From contig NZ_CAJWCF010000021.1 of NCBI RefSeq assembly GCF_913020055.1, forward strand, positions 1-47,778: a DNA stretch of 47,778 bases, in the 5' to 3' direction. A model generated the notes under the pieces. It saw nothing but the letters and a program-made list of their open reading frames with translations, searched no databases and had not been told where the DNA came from. Source of the stretch: an uncultured Paraglaciecola sp. (GTDB lineage: Bacteria; Pseudomonadota; Gammaproteobacteria; Enterobacterales; Alteromonadaceae). Shown here one piece after another: positions 1 through 7,095 of the stretch (position 1 is the first letter of the stretch; each line of letters starts with the position of its first letter). The position numbers and the translations under genes were made by a program.

Positions 1-723
1 CATATCCGTTTTGTACCGGTGAAGTCTGAGCACCAGCAGGAAATTTCCTGTTTGCATCGTATCCGAGAACGACTGGTCAAAAACAAAACTGCGATGAGCA
101 ATCAAGCCCGAGGCTTATTAAGTGAGTTTGGTGTGGTGTTTCCTTGTGGTCACAAGGCGCTCTTAAGTGGATTAAGCAGCGTCATAGATAACCCTCAGTA
201 TAGTCACCGATTACAAGATATGGTGATAGACATGTTGAGTGAGTATAACGTCACACTTAAACGCCTAAAAAGTATTGAAAAACAGTTAGGCGAATTTGTT
301 GATGGCAGTGAAAGCGGTAAGATATTAAGCAGTATTCCTGGTATCGGTGTGATTAATGCTTCAGCATTGTTAGCTGCCATAGACAAAGGGCAAGCATTCA
401 ATAGCCCCAAAGAGTTTGCCGTGTGGTTAGGGCTGACGCCCAAACAACATGCCTCGGGTAACATCAGTAAAATGGGCGGCATCACCAAGCGCGGTGACCG
501 CTACTTACGTAAACAACTGATACATGGTGCTAGAGCCTTTGTCAGTCGTGCAGCCAAAAGCACCGACCCATTAGCTTTATGGGCAACTAAGCTTCGCCTC
601 ACCAAACCGTTCAATAAAGTGGCAGTCGCCGTAGCGCATCGCTTGGCGCGTTTAATCTGGATATTGCTCACGCGCCAAGAGCACTATCGCGTTATGCCTA
701 CTTCTTTAGAGGTCAACGCGTAA
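1..723 (+). CDS. IS110/IS1111-type transposase, 5' end cut by the window
   Basis: This is a DEDD-type recombinase that moves an insertion sequence through an RNA-guided reaction in characterised IS110 relatives. The frame is open from base 1, reading HIRFVPVKSEHQQ, so the gene starts before the window; the GTG at 19 is only an internal codon. A helical linker (HRIRERLVKNKTAMSNQARG) is followed by a C-terminal Transposase_20 domain with a helix-hairpin-helix-like GIGVINASALLAAI, then WLGLTPKQHASG and KRGDRYLRKQLIHGARA. The serine of HASG lies where the family's conserved serine is expected (inference). The N-terminal DEDD nuclease domain, about 100 residues, lies outside. The family is usually about 340 residues. 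The family call is firm; intactness cannot be judged. Confidence 0.9.
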   Translation, partial: HIRFVPVKSEHQQEISCLHRIRERLVKNKTAMSNQARGLLSEFGVVFPCGHKALLSGLSSVIDNPQYSHRLQDMVIDMLSEYNVTLKRLKSIEKQLGEFVDGSESGKILSSIPGIGVINASALLAAIDKGQAFNSPKEFAVWLGLTPKQHASGNISKMGGITKRGDRYLRKQLIHGARAFVSRAAKSTDPLALWATKLRLTKPFNKVAVAVAHRLARLIWILLTRQEHYRVMPTSLEVNA

Positions 724-1140
724 CATGAAACAGTTTACGTTATTCCAGCCTTGTTCAATTCCGTCCGAGACAAAGGCAACAAGCCTGTGTGGGTGTTGTG
801 GAAGGCAAGACTCGGGATAACACCTTTTTACCCAACCCGCTTAGTCAGAACATGATGAAGAAAACGGTCTACCCTACCTCATCAAAGCCAGACTAGGACA
901 AGGATTACTAATCCGTGTGGGTGTATTTTAAAGGCGATAAGGTACGGAGTTCATCAGAGGCCAGTGTTGATAAAACCAACGCTAATCAAGAGCCTGAATA
1001 TATGTCAGAACTAAGCCATTTTTAGACTGCCTTCAGCACAACAGACTAGCGGAAAAAGAAGATTAAGAACGTAATTCGTGCTGAAATCAGCAAGAAGAGA
1101 CAGGTATTGCGTTGACATATCGGGAGCGTCCATATATGTC
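1..1140 (+). mobile_element. IS110-family (IS1111-like) element, right part with long non-coding 3' end
   Basis: The transposase stops at 723 and about 400 bases without any credible reading frame follow, ending near an inverted repeat (GACATAT at 1114-1120, ATATGTC at 1134-1140). A long non-coding tail after the transposase is the arrangement of the IS1111 subgroup, where the guide RNA gene lies downstream; in the IS110 subgroup it lies upstream. The right boundary is my estimate and the left end is outside the window. The element lies just before an S46 peptidase gene and does not interrupt it. Confidence 0.55.
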
Positions 1141-1233
1141 TAGTTTAAGTTCTGTATTCTTATAGCAAGGTTTGAAAACCCCAGCATTAGGTGTTAGATT
1201 TCTTGGCTAATTATCCAATATAAAATAAGAAGA
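724..1233. other. Non-coding stretch: presumed right end of the IS plus the leader of the S46 peptidase gene
   Basis: No protein-like frame was found on either strand. Bases 724 to about 1140 are attributed to the 3' end of the IS110-type element and could encode its guide RNA. Bases 1141-1233 are AT-rich, contain no recognisable gene and presumably hold the promoter of the downstream peptidase gene. An AAGAAG stretch just before the ATG at 1234 could act as a weak ribosome-binding site. Confidence 0.45.
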
Positions 1234-3396
1234 ATGGCGATGAAAAAAACATTTATGGTGGTAAGCGCCATGCTGATAGTTGGCCTGCAAACGGCAGTGG
1301 CAAAAGAGGGCATGTTCACGCCAGAACAGCTCCCTCTTATCAAAAAAGACTTAAAAGCAACGGGTCTTAAAATTTCTCCAGAATCTCTTTCCAGTTTGAC
1401 CGGTTTTCCTATGGGGGCGGTTGTATCACTGGGTGGTTGTTCAGCATCCTTTGTTTCACCTAAAGGATTGACAGTGACCAACCATCATTGTGCGCGAGGC
1501 TCGGTGCAATTCAATAGCACTGCCGAAAACAATTATCTCGAAAATGGTTTTTTAGCTAAGAAGTTGGGCGATGAACTACCAGCAGCACCTGGCTCTCGTA
1601 TTTATGTAACAGAGGCGTTTAGTGATCTAACTGAAAAAGTCATAGGCAACTTAGCAGATACTTTGCAGGGTAAAGCCCGATATGACGAAATTACTAACAG
1701 ACGCAAAGCCTTGATCGCTGAATGTGAGCAAGATGAAGGCTACCGTTGTTCTGTCAGCTCTTTTTATTCAGGCAAAGAATTTAAACTTATTAAGCAACTT
1801 GAAATTAAAGATGTGCGCATTGCCTATTCACCTGCCGACTCAGTGGGTAAATATGGTGGTGATATTGATAACTGGATGTGGCCGCGCCACACTGGTGATT
1901 TCGCTTTCTATCGCGCTTATGTTGATAAAAATGGCAAGCCAACAGAGTACAGTAAAGACAACGTACCCTATGAACCCAAACATTTCTTGAAAGTGTCGGC
2001 TAAAGGCCTTGATGATGGCGACTTTGTGATGGTGGCTGGTTATCCTGGTTCCACTAATCGTTATGCTTTGTTGTCAAATGTCGAGCATGTTTTTTCATGG
2101 TTATATCCTACTTACATTGACATAGTCGCTGAATGGATCGAGACAATTGAAAAAAGTGCACCAGTTGGCAGTTACGCCCGGGTTAAATATGAGTCATCTT
2201 TAGCCGGCCTTAATAACTTTTTGAAAAATACCAAAGGCCAGTTAGAAGGTGCTCAGCGAGTTGGTCTAGTTGACCGTAGAGCAGATCGCGAAGCTCAGCT
2301 GAATCAGTGGTTAAATAAAGATAGCAGTCGTCTAGATGTGGCTAAATCAATTGCTAAACTTAATGAAATGGCGAAGCAAAAAGCCGTCACAGATAAACAA
2401 GAATTTTGGTACGGCTTTGCCACTCGCCCTGCGCTTTTGGGTGTAGCACAAAACCTATATCGACTATCTATTGAAAGTCAAAAGCCCGATACACAGCGGG
2501 AGCAAGGGTACCAAGAAAGAGACATAGAGCGTATCGAAGAACGTATGAAACGGATTGACCGCCGCTTTGATGCCACCGTTGATATGGCACTTTGGCAAAT
2601 GTACCTGGCAAATTATTTAGCCGAGCCTGAAGAGCGTCGTGTGCTGGCATTAGACAAAGCCCTTGGCCTAGATGAAGTAGGTGATTTGAGTGCAAAATTA
2701 GGCGTCTATTACAAAAACACTCGCCTTGATCAAGTTGAAGAACGCCTAGCGATGATGAAAGCGACTCAAGCAGAGCTAGAAGCAAGTGATGACCCTTTCA
2801 TGCAGCTTGCCGTTGCTTTGTACGATGAAGAAATGAAACGTGAAAACGAATATAAAGAGCGTGAAGGACAACTAGCCGCGCTGCAGCCAAATTATATGAA
2901 AGCCATTATTGAATGGCAACAGAGTAAAGGCCAGGTTCTATACCCAGATGCCAATAGCACTTTAAGAGTGACCTATGGCAATGTGATGGGCGGCTCCCCT
3001 AAAGATGGCCTGATTTATGAGCCCTTTACTCGTTTAGAAGGCATAGTCGAAAAAGACACGGGGGTTGAACCGTTTTATTCACCCAAGGCGCAGTTAAGCT
3101 TAATTGAAAACAAACAATATGGCGATTACACCCTTGATAAGATTGGCAGTGTTCCGGTCAACTTTTTGAGTGACTTAGACACCACTGGCGGTAATTCAGG
3201 CTCGGCAACCTTAAATGCTAATGCTGAATTAGTTGGGTTACTGTTTGATGGTACCTTTGAAAGTGTCAACTCAGATTGGGACTTTGACCCGCGCACTACC
3301 CGCAGTATCCATGTTGATACACGCTATATGTTGTGGTTGATGGAATATTTAGATGATGCCGGCAATCTAATTGATGAAATGACTATCGTTAAATAG
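1234..3396 (+). CDS. S46 family dipeptidyl peptidase (DPP7-like)
   Basis: A secreted serine peptidase that removes dipeptides from the N-terminus of oligopeptides, typical of peptide-scavenging marine bacteria. A signal peptide covers about residues 1-23 (ends TAVAKEG). The chymotrypsin-like double barrel carries the family triad: His85 in TNHHC, Asp222 in RHTGDFAFY, and Ser655 in TTGGNSGSA. The length, 720 residues, is the normal family length, and His85 and Ser655 match the numbering I recall for the Porphyromonas DPP11 enzyme. Residue 673 is Gly (LLFDGTFES). In this family Gly here goes with broad hydrophobic specificity (DPP7) and Arg with Asp/Glu specificity (DPP11), so DPP7-type is inferred. 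Translation may start at 1234 or at the second ATG, 1240. The gene stands alone. Confidence 0.93.
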   Translation: MAMKKTFMVVSAMLIVGLQTAVAKEGMFTPEQLPLIKKDLKATGLKISPESLSSLTGFPMGAVVSLGGCSASFVSPKGLTVTNHHCARGSVQFNSTAENNYLENGFLAKKLGDELPAAPGSRIYVTEAFSDLTEKVIGNLADTLQGKARYDEITNRRKALIAECEQDEGYRCSVSSFYSGKEFKLIKQLEIKDVRIAYSPADSVGKYGGDIDNWMWPRHTGDFAFYRAYVDKNGKPTEYSKDNVPYEPKHFLKVSAKGLDDGDFVMVAGYPGSTNRYALLSNVEHVFSWLYPTYIDIVAEWIETIEKSAPVGSYARVKYESSLAGLNNFLKNTKGQLEGAQRVGLVDRRADREAQLNQWLNKDSSRLDVAKSIAKLNEMAKQKAVTDKQEFWYGFATRPALLGVAQNLYRLSIESQKPDTQREQGYQERDIERIEERMKRIDRRFDATVDMALWQMYLANYLAEPEERRVLALDKALGLDEVGDLSAKLGVYYKNTRLDQVEERLAMMKATQAELEASDDPFMQLAVALYDEEMKRENEYKEREGQLAALQPNYMKAIIEWQQSKGQVLYPDANSTLRVTYGNVMGGSPKDGLIYEPFTRLEGIVEKDTGVEPFYSPKAQLSLIENKQYGDYTLDKIGSVPVNFLSDLDTTGGNSGSATLNANAELVGLLFDGTFESVNSDWDFDPRTTRSIHVDTRYMLWLMEYLDDAGNLIDEMTIVK

Positions 3397-3412
3397 AAAA
3401 ACGGCTTTAGAC

Positions 3413-3447
3413 ATACAAGTTGCTTGCTATAAGCAAATACCTTGTAT
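3413..3447 (+). terminator. Two-tier stem-loop 17 bases after the S46 peptidase stop
   Basis: ATACAAG (3413-3419) pairs with CTTGTAT (3441-3447), and TTGCTT (3420-3425) with AAGCAA (3431-3436) around the loop GCTAT. The four bases ATAC on the 3' side form a bulge. There is no T-run after it, so intrinsic termination is uncertain. It could equally protect the 3' end of the mRNA. Confidence 0.4.
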
Positions 3448-3608
3448 GGCTAACTATCGGAGTCAGAACAAATTAACAAGAAAATTTACAACAATTAACA
3501 ATAGAAACAACAATTAACAAGACACAATAATGATAGCGTTCAACCCCAAAAAATAGCTTTCGGTTTTATTACGAATCGCCGTCTTTTTAATTTTCTTTTT
3601 TAATTACG

Positions 3609-3677
3609 TTTGAAATGAAAAGTCAAAAAAGGAAGGGCACGACACAAGTCGTGCTTTACCGGCCGAAGGTTAAATGA
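3609..3677 (+). pseudogene. C-terminal relic of a second LOTUS-domain (NYN-LOTUS) gene
   Basis: Read in one frame this gives FEMKSQKRKGTTQVVLYRP followed by KVK and a TGA stop. This nearly repeats the end of the NYN-LOTUS gene downstream (FEMKKQKGKGTTQVVLYRP, then KSK, ending at 4633). Similarity goes on past the stop (the AAAACAGTGAC and AAAACGGCGAC regions after each copy), so about 115 bases seem duplicated. Upstream of 3609 the match disappears quickly. Most simply, two tandem paralogues existed and nearly all of the first was deleted. Confidence 0.75.
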
Positions 3678-3833
3678 AAATGCTGTTCTTGTTGTTTTAA
3701 TTTTTTCTGTGTAAAACAGTGACTAGCGATGTCTAAACTTAAATAGGCCACCCATAATAATTTGACTGTTTTTTTTTCTGCACTAAGCTTTACTAACACT
3801 AATTGAAATAGCACAAATTGAAAGGAGTCTCTT

Positions 3834-3875
3834 ATGCCCAAGTCTCGTTCATCTCAGATCAGCCTCATCGATACC
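3834..3875 (+). pseudogene. N-terminal relic of a Y1 (IS200-like/RAYT-type) transposase
   Basis: An ATG at 3834, preceded by a good Shine-Dalgarno AAGGAG, opens a frame reading MPKSRSSQISLIDT that then diverges and stops within four codons. From memory of the family, chromosomal Y1 transposases of Alteromonadales begin MPRxRxxQISLxDTPYYH. The 14 matching codons plus ribosome-binding site therefore look like the stub left when the rest of the gene was deleted. The junction falls near 3875, just before the NYN gene start. The similarity is short, so this call is moderate. Confidence 0.55.
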
Positions 3876-3892
3876 GTGATTCAAGAATAGAT

Positions 3893-4633
3893 ATGAAAGA
3901 CTTAGATGTTCACAAGAAAATAGCGGTACTTATTGATGCCGACAACGCACAGCTTTCAAAGCTTAAAGCAGTACTTGATGAGATATCAGCACATGGCCAT
4001 GTTCTGATAAAGCGTGCATACGGTGATTGGTCGATAGAACATTTAAAGAACTGGAAGAAACCGTTGAATGAGTTAGCCATTCAACCTATACAGCAATTTG
4101 CCTACACCACTGGCAAAAACTCAACTGTTGCCTCGATGATTATTGATGCAATGGACTTGCTCTATTCTTAGACAATCGATGCCTTTGCGCTGGTATCCAG
4201 CGATAGTGACTTTACCAAGCTCGCATCCAGGCTTAGATAATCTGAAAAATTTGTATTTGGTGTTGGTGAGAAGAAAACACCAGTTTCATTTAGAAATGCC
4301 TGTGATGGCTTTGTGTACACCGAAAACTTAGACAGTGCTAATAAAACGGAAAAAGATACAAAAGAAGAGCCTTTGCAAGATAAAGGTAACCTTGATGAAG
4401 TAGTCCCATTGTTACATAAAGCATGGAAGCAGTTTCAGGATGATGACGGTTGGGTAAATATTGGTGCCGCAGGTAGCTTTTTAAAAAGAGCACAACCAGA
4501 TTTCGATCCACGCTCTTATGGAGTAACCAAAATGACTCAAGTTGTACAAATGCTCAACAGCGTTTTTGAAATGAAAAAACAAAAAGGTAAGGGCACTACA
4601 CAAGTCGTGCTTTACCGACCTAAGAGTAAATAA
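3893..4633 (+). pseudogene. NYN-domain/LOTUS (OST-HTH) protein gene with two in-frame stop codons
   Basis: Starting at ATG 3893 (MKDLDVHKK) the frame shows an N-terminal NYN (PIN-like RNase, LabA/DUF88 group) domain: VLIDADNAQ, a central YTTGKNSTVASMIIDAMDLL, and VSSDSDFTKLA, giving the acidic residues expected of the metal site. A C-terminal LOTUS/OST-HTH RNA-binding domain follows (DDGWVNIGAAGSFLKRAQPD to the end). Two stops interrupt the same frame: TAG at 4169-4171 (between LLYS and TIDAFALV) and TAA at 4238-4240 (between SRLR and SEKFVFGVG). There is no frameshift, and sequence on both sides of each stop still matches the family. Homologues have a sense codon at both places, so I infer nonsense mutation. 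A paralogous tail lies upstream. Confidence 0.85.
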
Positions 4634-4722
4634 AAATGTGTATCATGTTGATATACCTTTTTGCAGCATAAAACGGCGACCACAACAACAAACAACTATT
4701 TTAAAAGGGAACTATTAGGGCG

Positions 4723-5172
4723 ATGGATCATGAAAAATTCCAAAGTTTGATAAGGCAACTTTATTCAACAGTAGCTGAACTAGAAGAAATGTTTCCCGGC
4801 AGACACTTTACGCCACACGGCCACATGGTTGGCAGCATTGGAGAGTGCCTAGTTTCTGATGTCTATGATCTGATACTTGAAACGGCTTCCAACAAAGGTT
4901 TTGATGCCGTTACTGCAAATGGTAAGCAAGTAGAAATTAAAGCTACTCAGTCCAAGTCCGTCGCTTTTCGTAGTGAGCCAGAACATACGATAGTTATTAA
5001 AATACTACCTAACGGATCATTTGAAGAGATCTACAATGGCCCTGGTTCTTTGGTTTGGGAGCAATTCGAGGGAAAGAAAATGCCTATGAATGGTTAATAT
5101 CGGATATCGATAAACAAATTGAAAAAACTTAATGAATTAATCGATATTAAAAATCGTGTGTCTAGAATTTGA
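4723..5172 (+). pseudogene. DUF6998 (nuclease-like) protein, C-terminus removed by a stop codon at 5095
   Basis: The frame encodes 124 residues to the TAA at 5095-5097. It carries the conserved core HGHMVGSIGECL, then KGFDAVTANGKQVEIKATQ, FRSEPEH and YNGPGSLVWE. Glu, Asp and E-I-K spaced this way resemble a PD-(D/E)XK restriction-endonuclease-like fold; that is inference. Translation past the TAA gives YRISINKLKKLNELI and a proper stop at 5170-5172. This is what I expect at the family's C-terminus (NGQ then I-S-L-x-K-L), so TAA probably replaced CAA. The 124-residue product may still be made. A weak GGGAA precedes the ATG. Function unknown. Confidence 0.6.
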
Positions 5173-5205
5173 TAGGTTGAAAGAGTTATATTTACATTTT
5201 TTATT

Positions 5206-5877
5206 TCAAACAATCACGACACTAAAGTTATCTTCAGATTCTGCCTCTAGTCTTCTGATTTCAGTTGGAACGCTTTTCAAAATATTTGATAAGTTTGTCT
5301 GTAATAGAGGCTCAGTTACAGACCAAAACCCATCGCTACAAAGGATTAAACGTTCTACATTCAATGTAGCGACTTTCTTTATCGTTAGTGAATTATGGTT
5401 ATTTGCACCAACTTTCAATTTAGTCGAAATTAAGTGTCGTGCTTTAGCATAAATTTCTTTTGTTATGTGACCTTTGTTGTAGAGGTTAAGTGCTGGTACG
5501 TCATCTTTAGTTAACCAGCGTACTCCTTCTTTGGTTAAATCTCCTATTCGACAGTCACCACAGTGAGCTAAAATTGTTTCTTTTTCAAAAACGATAGCAA
5601 TACAACAACAAAATGTCTGACCATTATGTTCAGACTGCATTGATTCGAGTACTTTAAGAATATTATCTCTCACCTTTTTGTCAGGGCTATCGATATTAAT
5701 CCAATCAGAATTAATTAGACTTTTAGCAAAATATTGAACAGCAGCCATAGTTTTATCATTGTGGTTTACTCCATCGCAAACCAGATAAATACTCCCATTT
5801 TCTATTTGCCACTCTGTAACAAGATCTGCATTTACTGGTTGCACAGGACCTTTGCCAGTAGAAATGATGTATGCCAT
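5206..5877 (-). CDS. PP2C-family protein phosphatase
   Basis: A compact metal-dependent Ser/Thr phosphatase of 223 residues, close to the minimal PP2C catalytic domain. The family metal-binding motifs are all present: CDG at residues 34-36 (Asp35), GDCR at 107-110, SDG at 181-183 and EDN at 215-217 close to the C-terminus. There is no signal peptide or membrane segment, so it is cytosolic. Its start lies 5 bases after the stop of the upstream nucleotidyltransferase-like gene, which points to a two-gene transcription unit. The substrate is unknown. Stand-alone small PP2Cs next to nucleotidyltransferases recur in accessory islands, but I cannot name a system. No kinase gene is nearby. The catalytic call is firm, the role is not. 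Confidence 0.85.
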   Translation of the reverse strand: MAYIISTGKGPVQPVNADLVTEWQIENGSIYLVCDGVNHNDKTMAAVQYFAKSLINSDWINIDSPDKKVRDNILKVLESMQSEHNGQTFCCCIAIVFEKETILAHCGDCRIGDLTKEGVRWLTKDDVPALNLYNKGHITKEIYAKARHLISTKLKVGANNHNSLTIKKVATLNVERLILCSDGFWSVTEPLLQTNLSNILKSVPTEIRRLEAESEDNFSVVIV

Positions 5878-5882
5878 TTATG

Positions 5883-6360
5883 TTATACCTTTTCATCTGC
5901 CAGTTTATGAAACAGTTCTAGTACGATATCAATTCGATCTGGTTCTTCTCCATTTAGTGCGTTCGCAAAAAGATATTCAAAATTGCTATTGGCAATAAAT
6001 TGCTTCATTTGTGACTTAATATAGGAAATTAATTCAGTTGGTCCTTGAAACACTTCGTCGATTAAAGCATCCCTCCCATTTATAAGAATACAAATATCTT
6101 CTGCATCCTTACTTTCTAGGATATCGATTTTACGTCCCAAAAAAGCGGCTAACTTTGTTGCTAATAGATATTTAGCTTTTACTAATCTTATTTTAACCCC
6201 ATGCGGTAATTTATACTCAATTGGATCTTTTTGACCAGGTTTGAACCACTGATTGCTAAAACCGAGAATATTCTCATCATCTGGCATAACATCAACAAGA
6301 ATCCCATTACAGACAAAACGGCAAAGTGGATCCTCATCATCTTGCGGAATGCTGTATCGA
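5883..6360 (-). pseudogene. Nucleotidyltransferase-fold protein lacking its N-terminus
   Basis: The visible part (from about DDEDPLCRFVCNG onward) has features of the AbiEii/MNT-like nucleotidyltransferase superfamily: VDVMPDDENILGFSNQW, where an Asp of the catalytic strand is usual, and KAKYLLATKLAAFLGR followed by KDAEDICILI. The usual N-terminal third, with the GG and first DxD motif, is missing. The frame on this strand continues to 6431, but codons beyond about 6360 lie in the truncated IS3 element, so the N-terminal residues are not native. The gene is therefore probably non-functional. It sits directly upstream of the PP2C gene. The exact junction is my estimate. Confidence 0.65.
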
Positions 6361-7086
6361 CGAGCAAAAGTATTATTCAAGGCAAGTCGAAACAGTTTAG
6401 GCAGCAGAGAGCTTGCTAAAGCACTACGCAAAGAAGGCTTTCAAATAACGCGGTATCGCGCCATTAAGTTAATGGAACGGCTTAAATTAGTTGTGACTCA
6501 GCGAATAGCTTATAAAGTGACAACCAAGCGCAAACACAGTGATGCTGTGGCTGACAACTTGCTAAATATGAATTTCAATCCTGTTGGACCCAATCAAATT
6601 TGGGCGGGTGATGTGTCCTATTTAAAGACTGGTGAGGGCTGGTTGTACTTAGCCATTGTCATGGATTTGTATTCACGCCGGGTTGTAGGTTGGCATATAT
6701 CAAAACGCATGACGCGTGATTTGGTCGAGCAAGCACTGACAAAGGCTCATAATTTACGCAAGCCAGGCAAAGGCTTGGTGTTTCACAGTGACAGAGGCTC
6801 TCAGTACACGAGTAAAGGCTTTAGAAACCTACTGTCGCGATTAGGTTGTCGAGCTAGTATGGGTGACGTTGGAGCTTGCTGGGATAATGCTGTTGTAGAA
6901 CGCTTCTTTGGAAGTTTAAAGTATGGTTGGTTGTTTAAAGTACCGCAGCCCACTCGAACACATATGCGAGAAGATGTTGCTAGGTACATGAAATATTATA
7001 ATGTTGAGCGACTGCATTCAGCCAATTTGGATCAATCGCCAATTGAATTTGAAAACTCCTTTAGGAAAGTGTCCGGTTGGAGTTGA
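6360..7086 (+). pseudogene. IS3-family transposase OrfB, N-terminally truncated
   Basis: The rve integrase core is complete, with the DDE residues in GDVSYLKTG, VFHSDRGSQYTS and NAVVERFFGSLK and a C-terminal YYNVERLHSANLDQSP. Upstream only part of the HTH_21-like region remains (KVLFKASRNSLGSRELA). The open frame can be followed back to 6253, but those codons are antisense to the nucleotidyltransferase gene. The protein has thus lost its native start together with orfA and the programmed frameshift site. Without these it is unlikely to be active. No second copy of the element occurs in the window. Confidence 0.8.
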
Positions 7087-7095
7087 CCAGAACAA
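6360..7095 (+). mobile_element. IS3-family element, left part deleted
   Basis: The DDE transposase frame runs on this strand to a TGA at 7084-7086. The last codons (KVSGWS) and the bases around GGTTGGAGTTGACCAGA fit the right terminus of the element. The left side, with orfA and the start of orfB, is absent: the frame fuses at about 6360 with the nucleotidyltransferase gene read backwards. The boundaries are estimates. A matching left inverted repeat is not present in the window. Confidence 0.7.

Larger units (their letters stand above)
3397..3892. other. Long intergenic stretch with hairpin, AT-rich repeats and two gene relics
   Basis: After the S46 gene comes a hairpin (3413-3447), then three imperfect copies of an ACAAATTAACAA-like motif between about 3468 and 3517. 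A relic of a LOTUS-domain gene end follows (3609-3677, listed separately), then a T-rich spacer, then a relic of a Y1 transposase start (3834-3875, listed separately). No intact gene is visible on either strand. The stretch looks like a patchwork of deletion leftovers. Confidence 0.6.

Noticed and set aside
3818..3892. Longer NYN protein starting at the TTG of 3818
   Set aside because: Those codons (MKGVSYAQVSF and on) do not match the family; the region is the out-of-frame Y1-transposase stub. ATG 3893 fits the family start.
4143..4331. Separate small ORF between the two halves of the NYN-LOTUS gene
   Set aside because: It is in another frame; the real coding frame continues on both sides of the two stops and carries the conserved residues.
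5156..5452. Plus-strand ORF of 98 codons
   Set aside because: It lies opposite the PP2C gene, lacks a ribosome-binding site and matches no family I know.
6253..7086. Full-length transposase from 6253
   Set aside because: The first 35 or so codons are antisense to the nucleotidyltransferase gene and do not match IS3 proteins.
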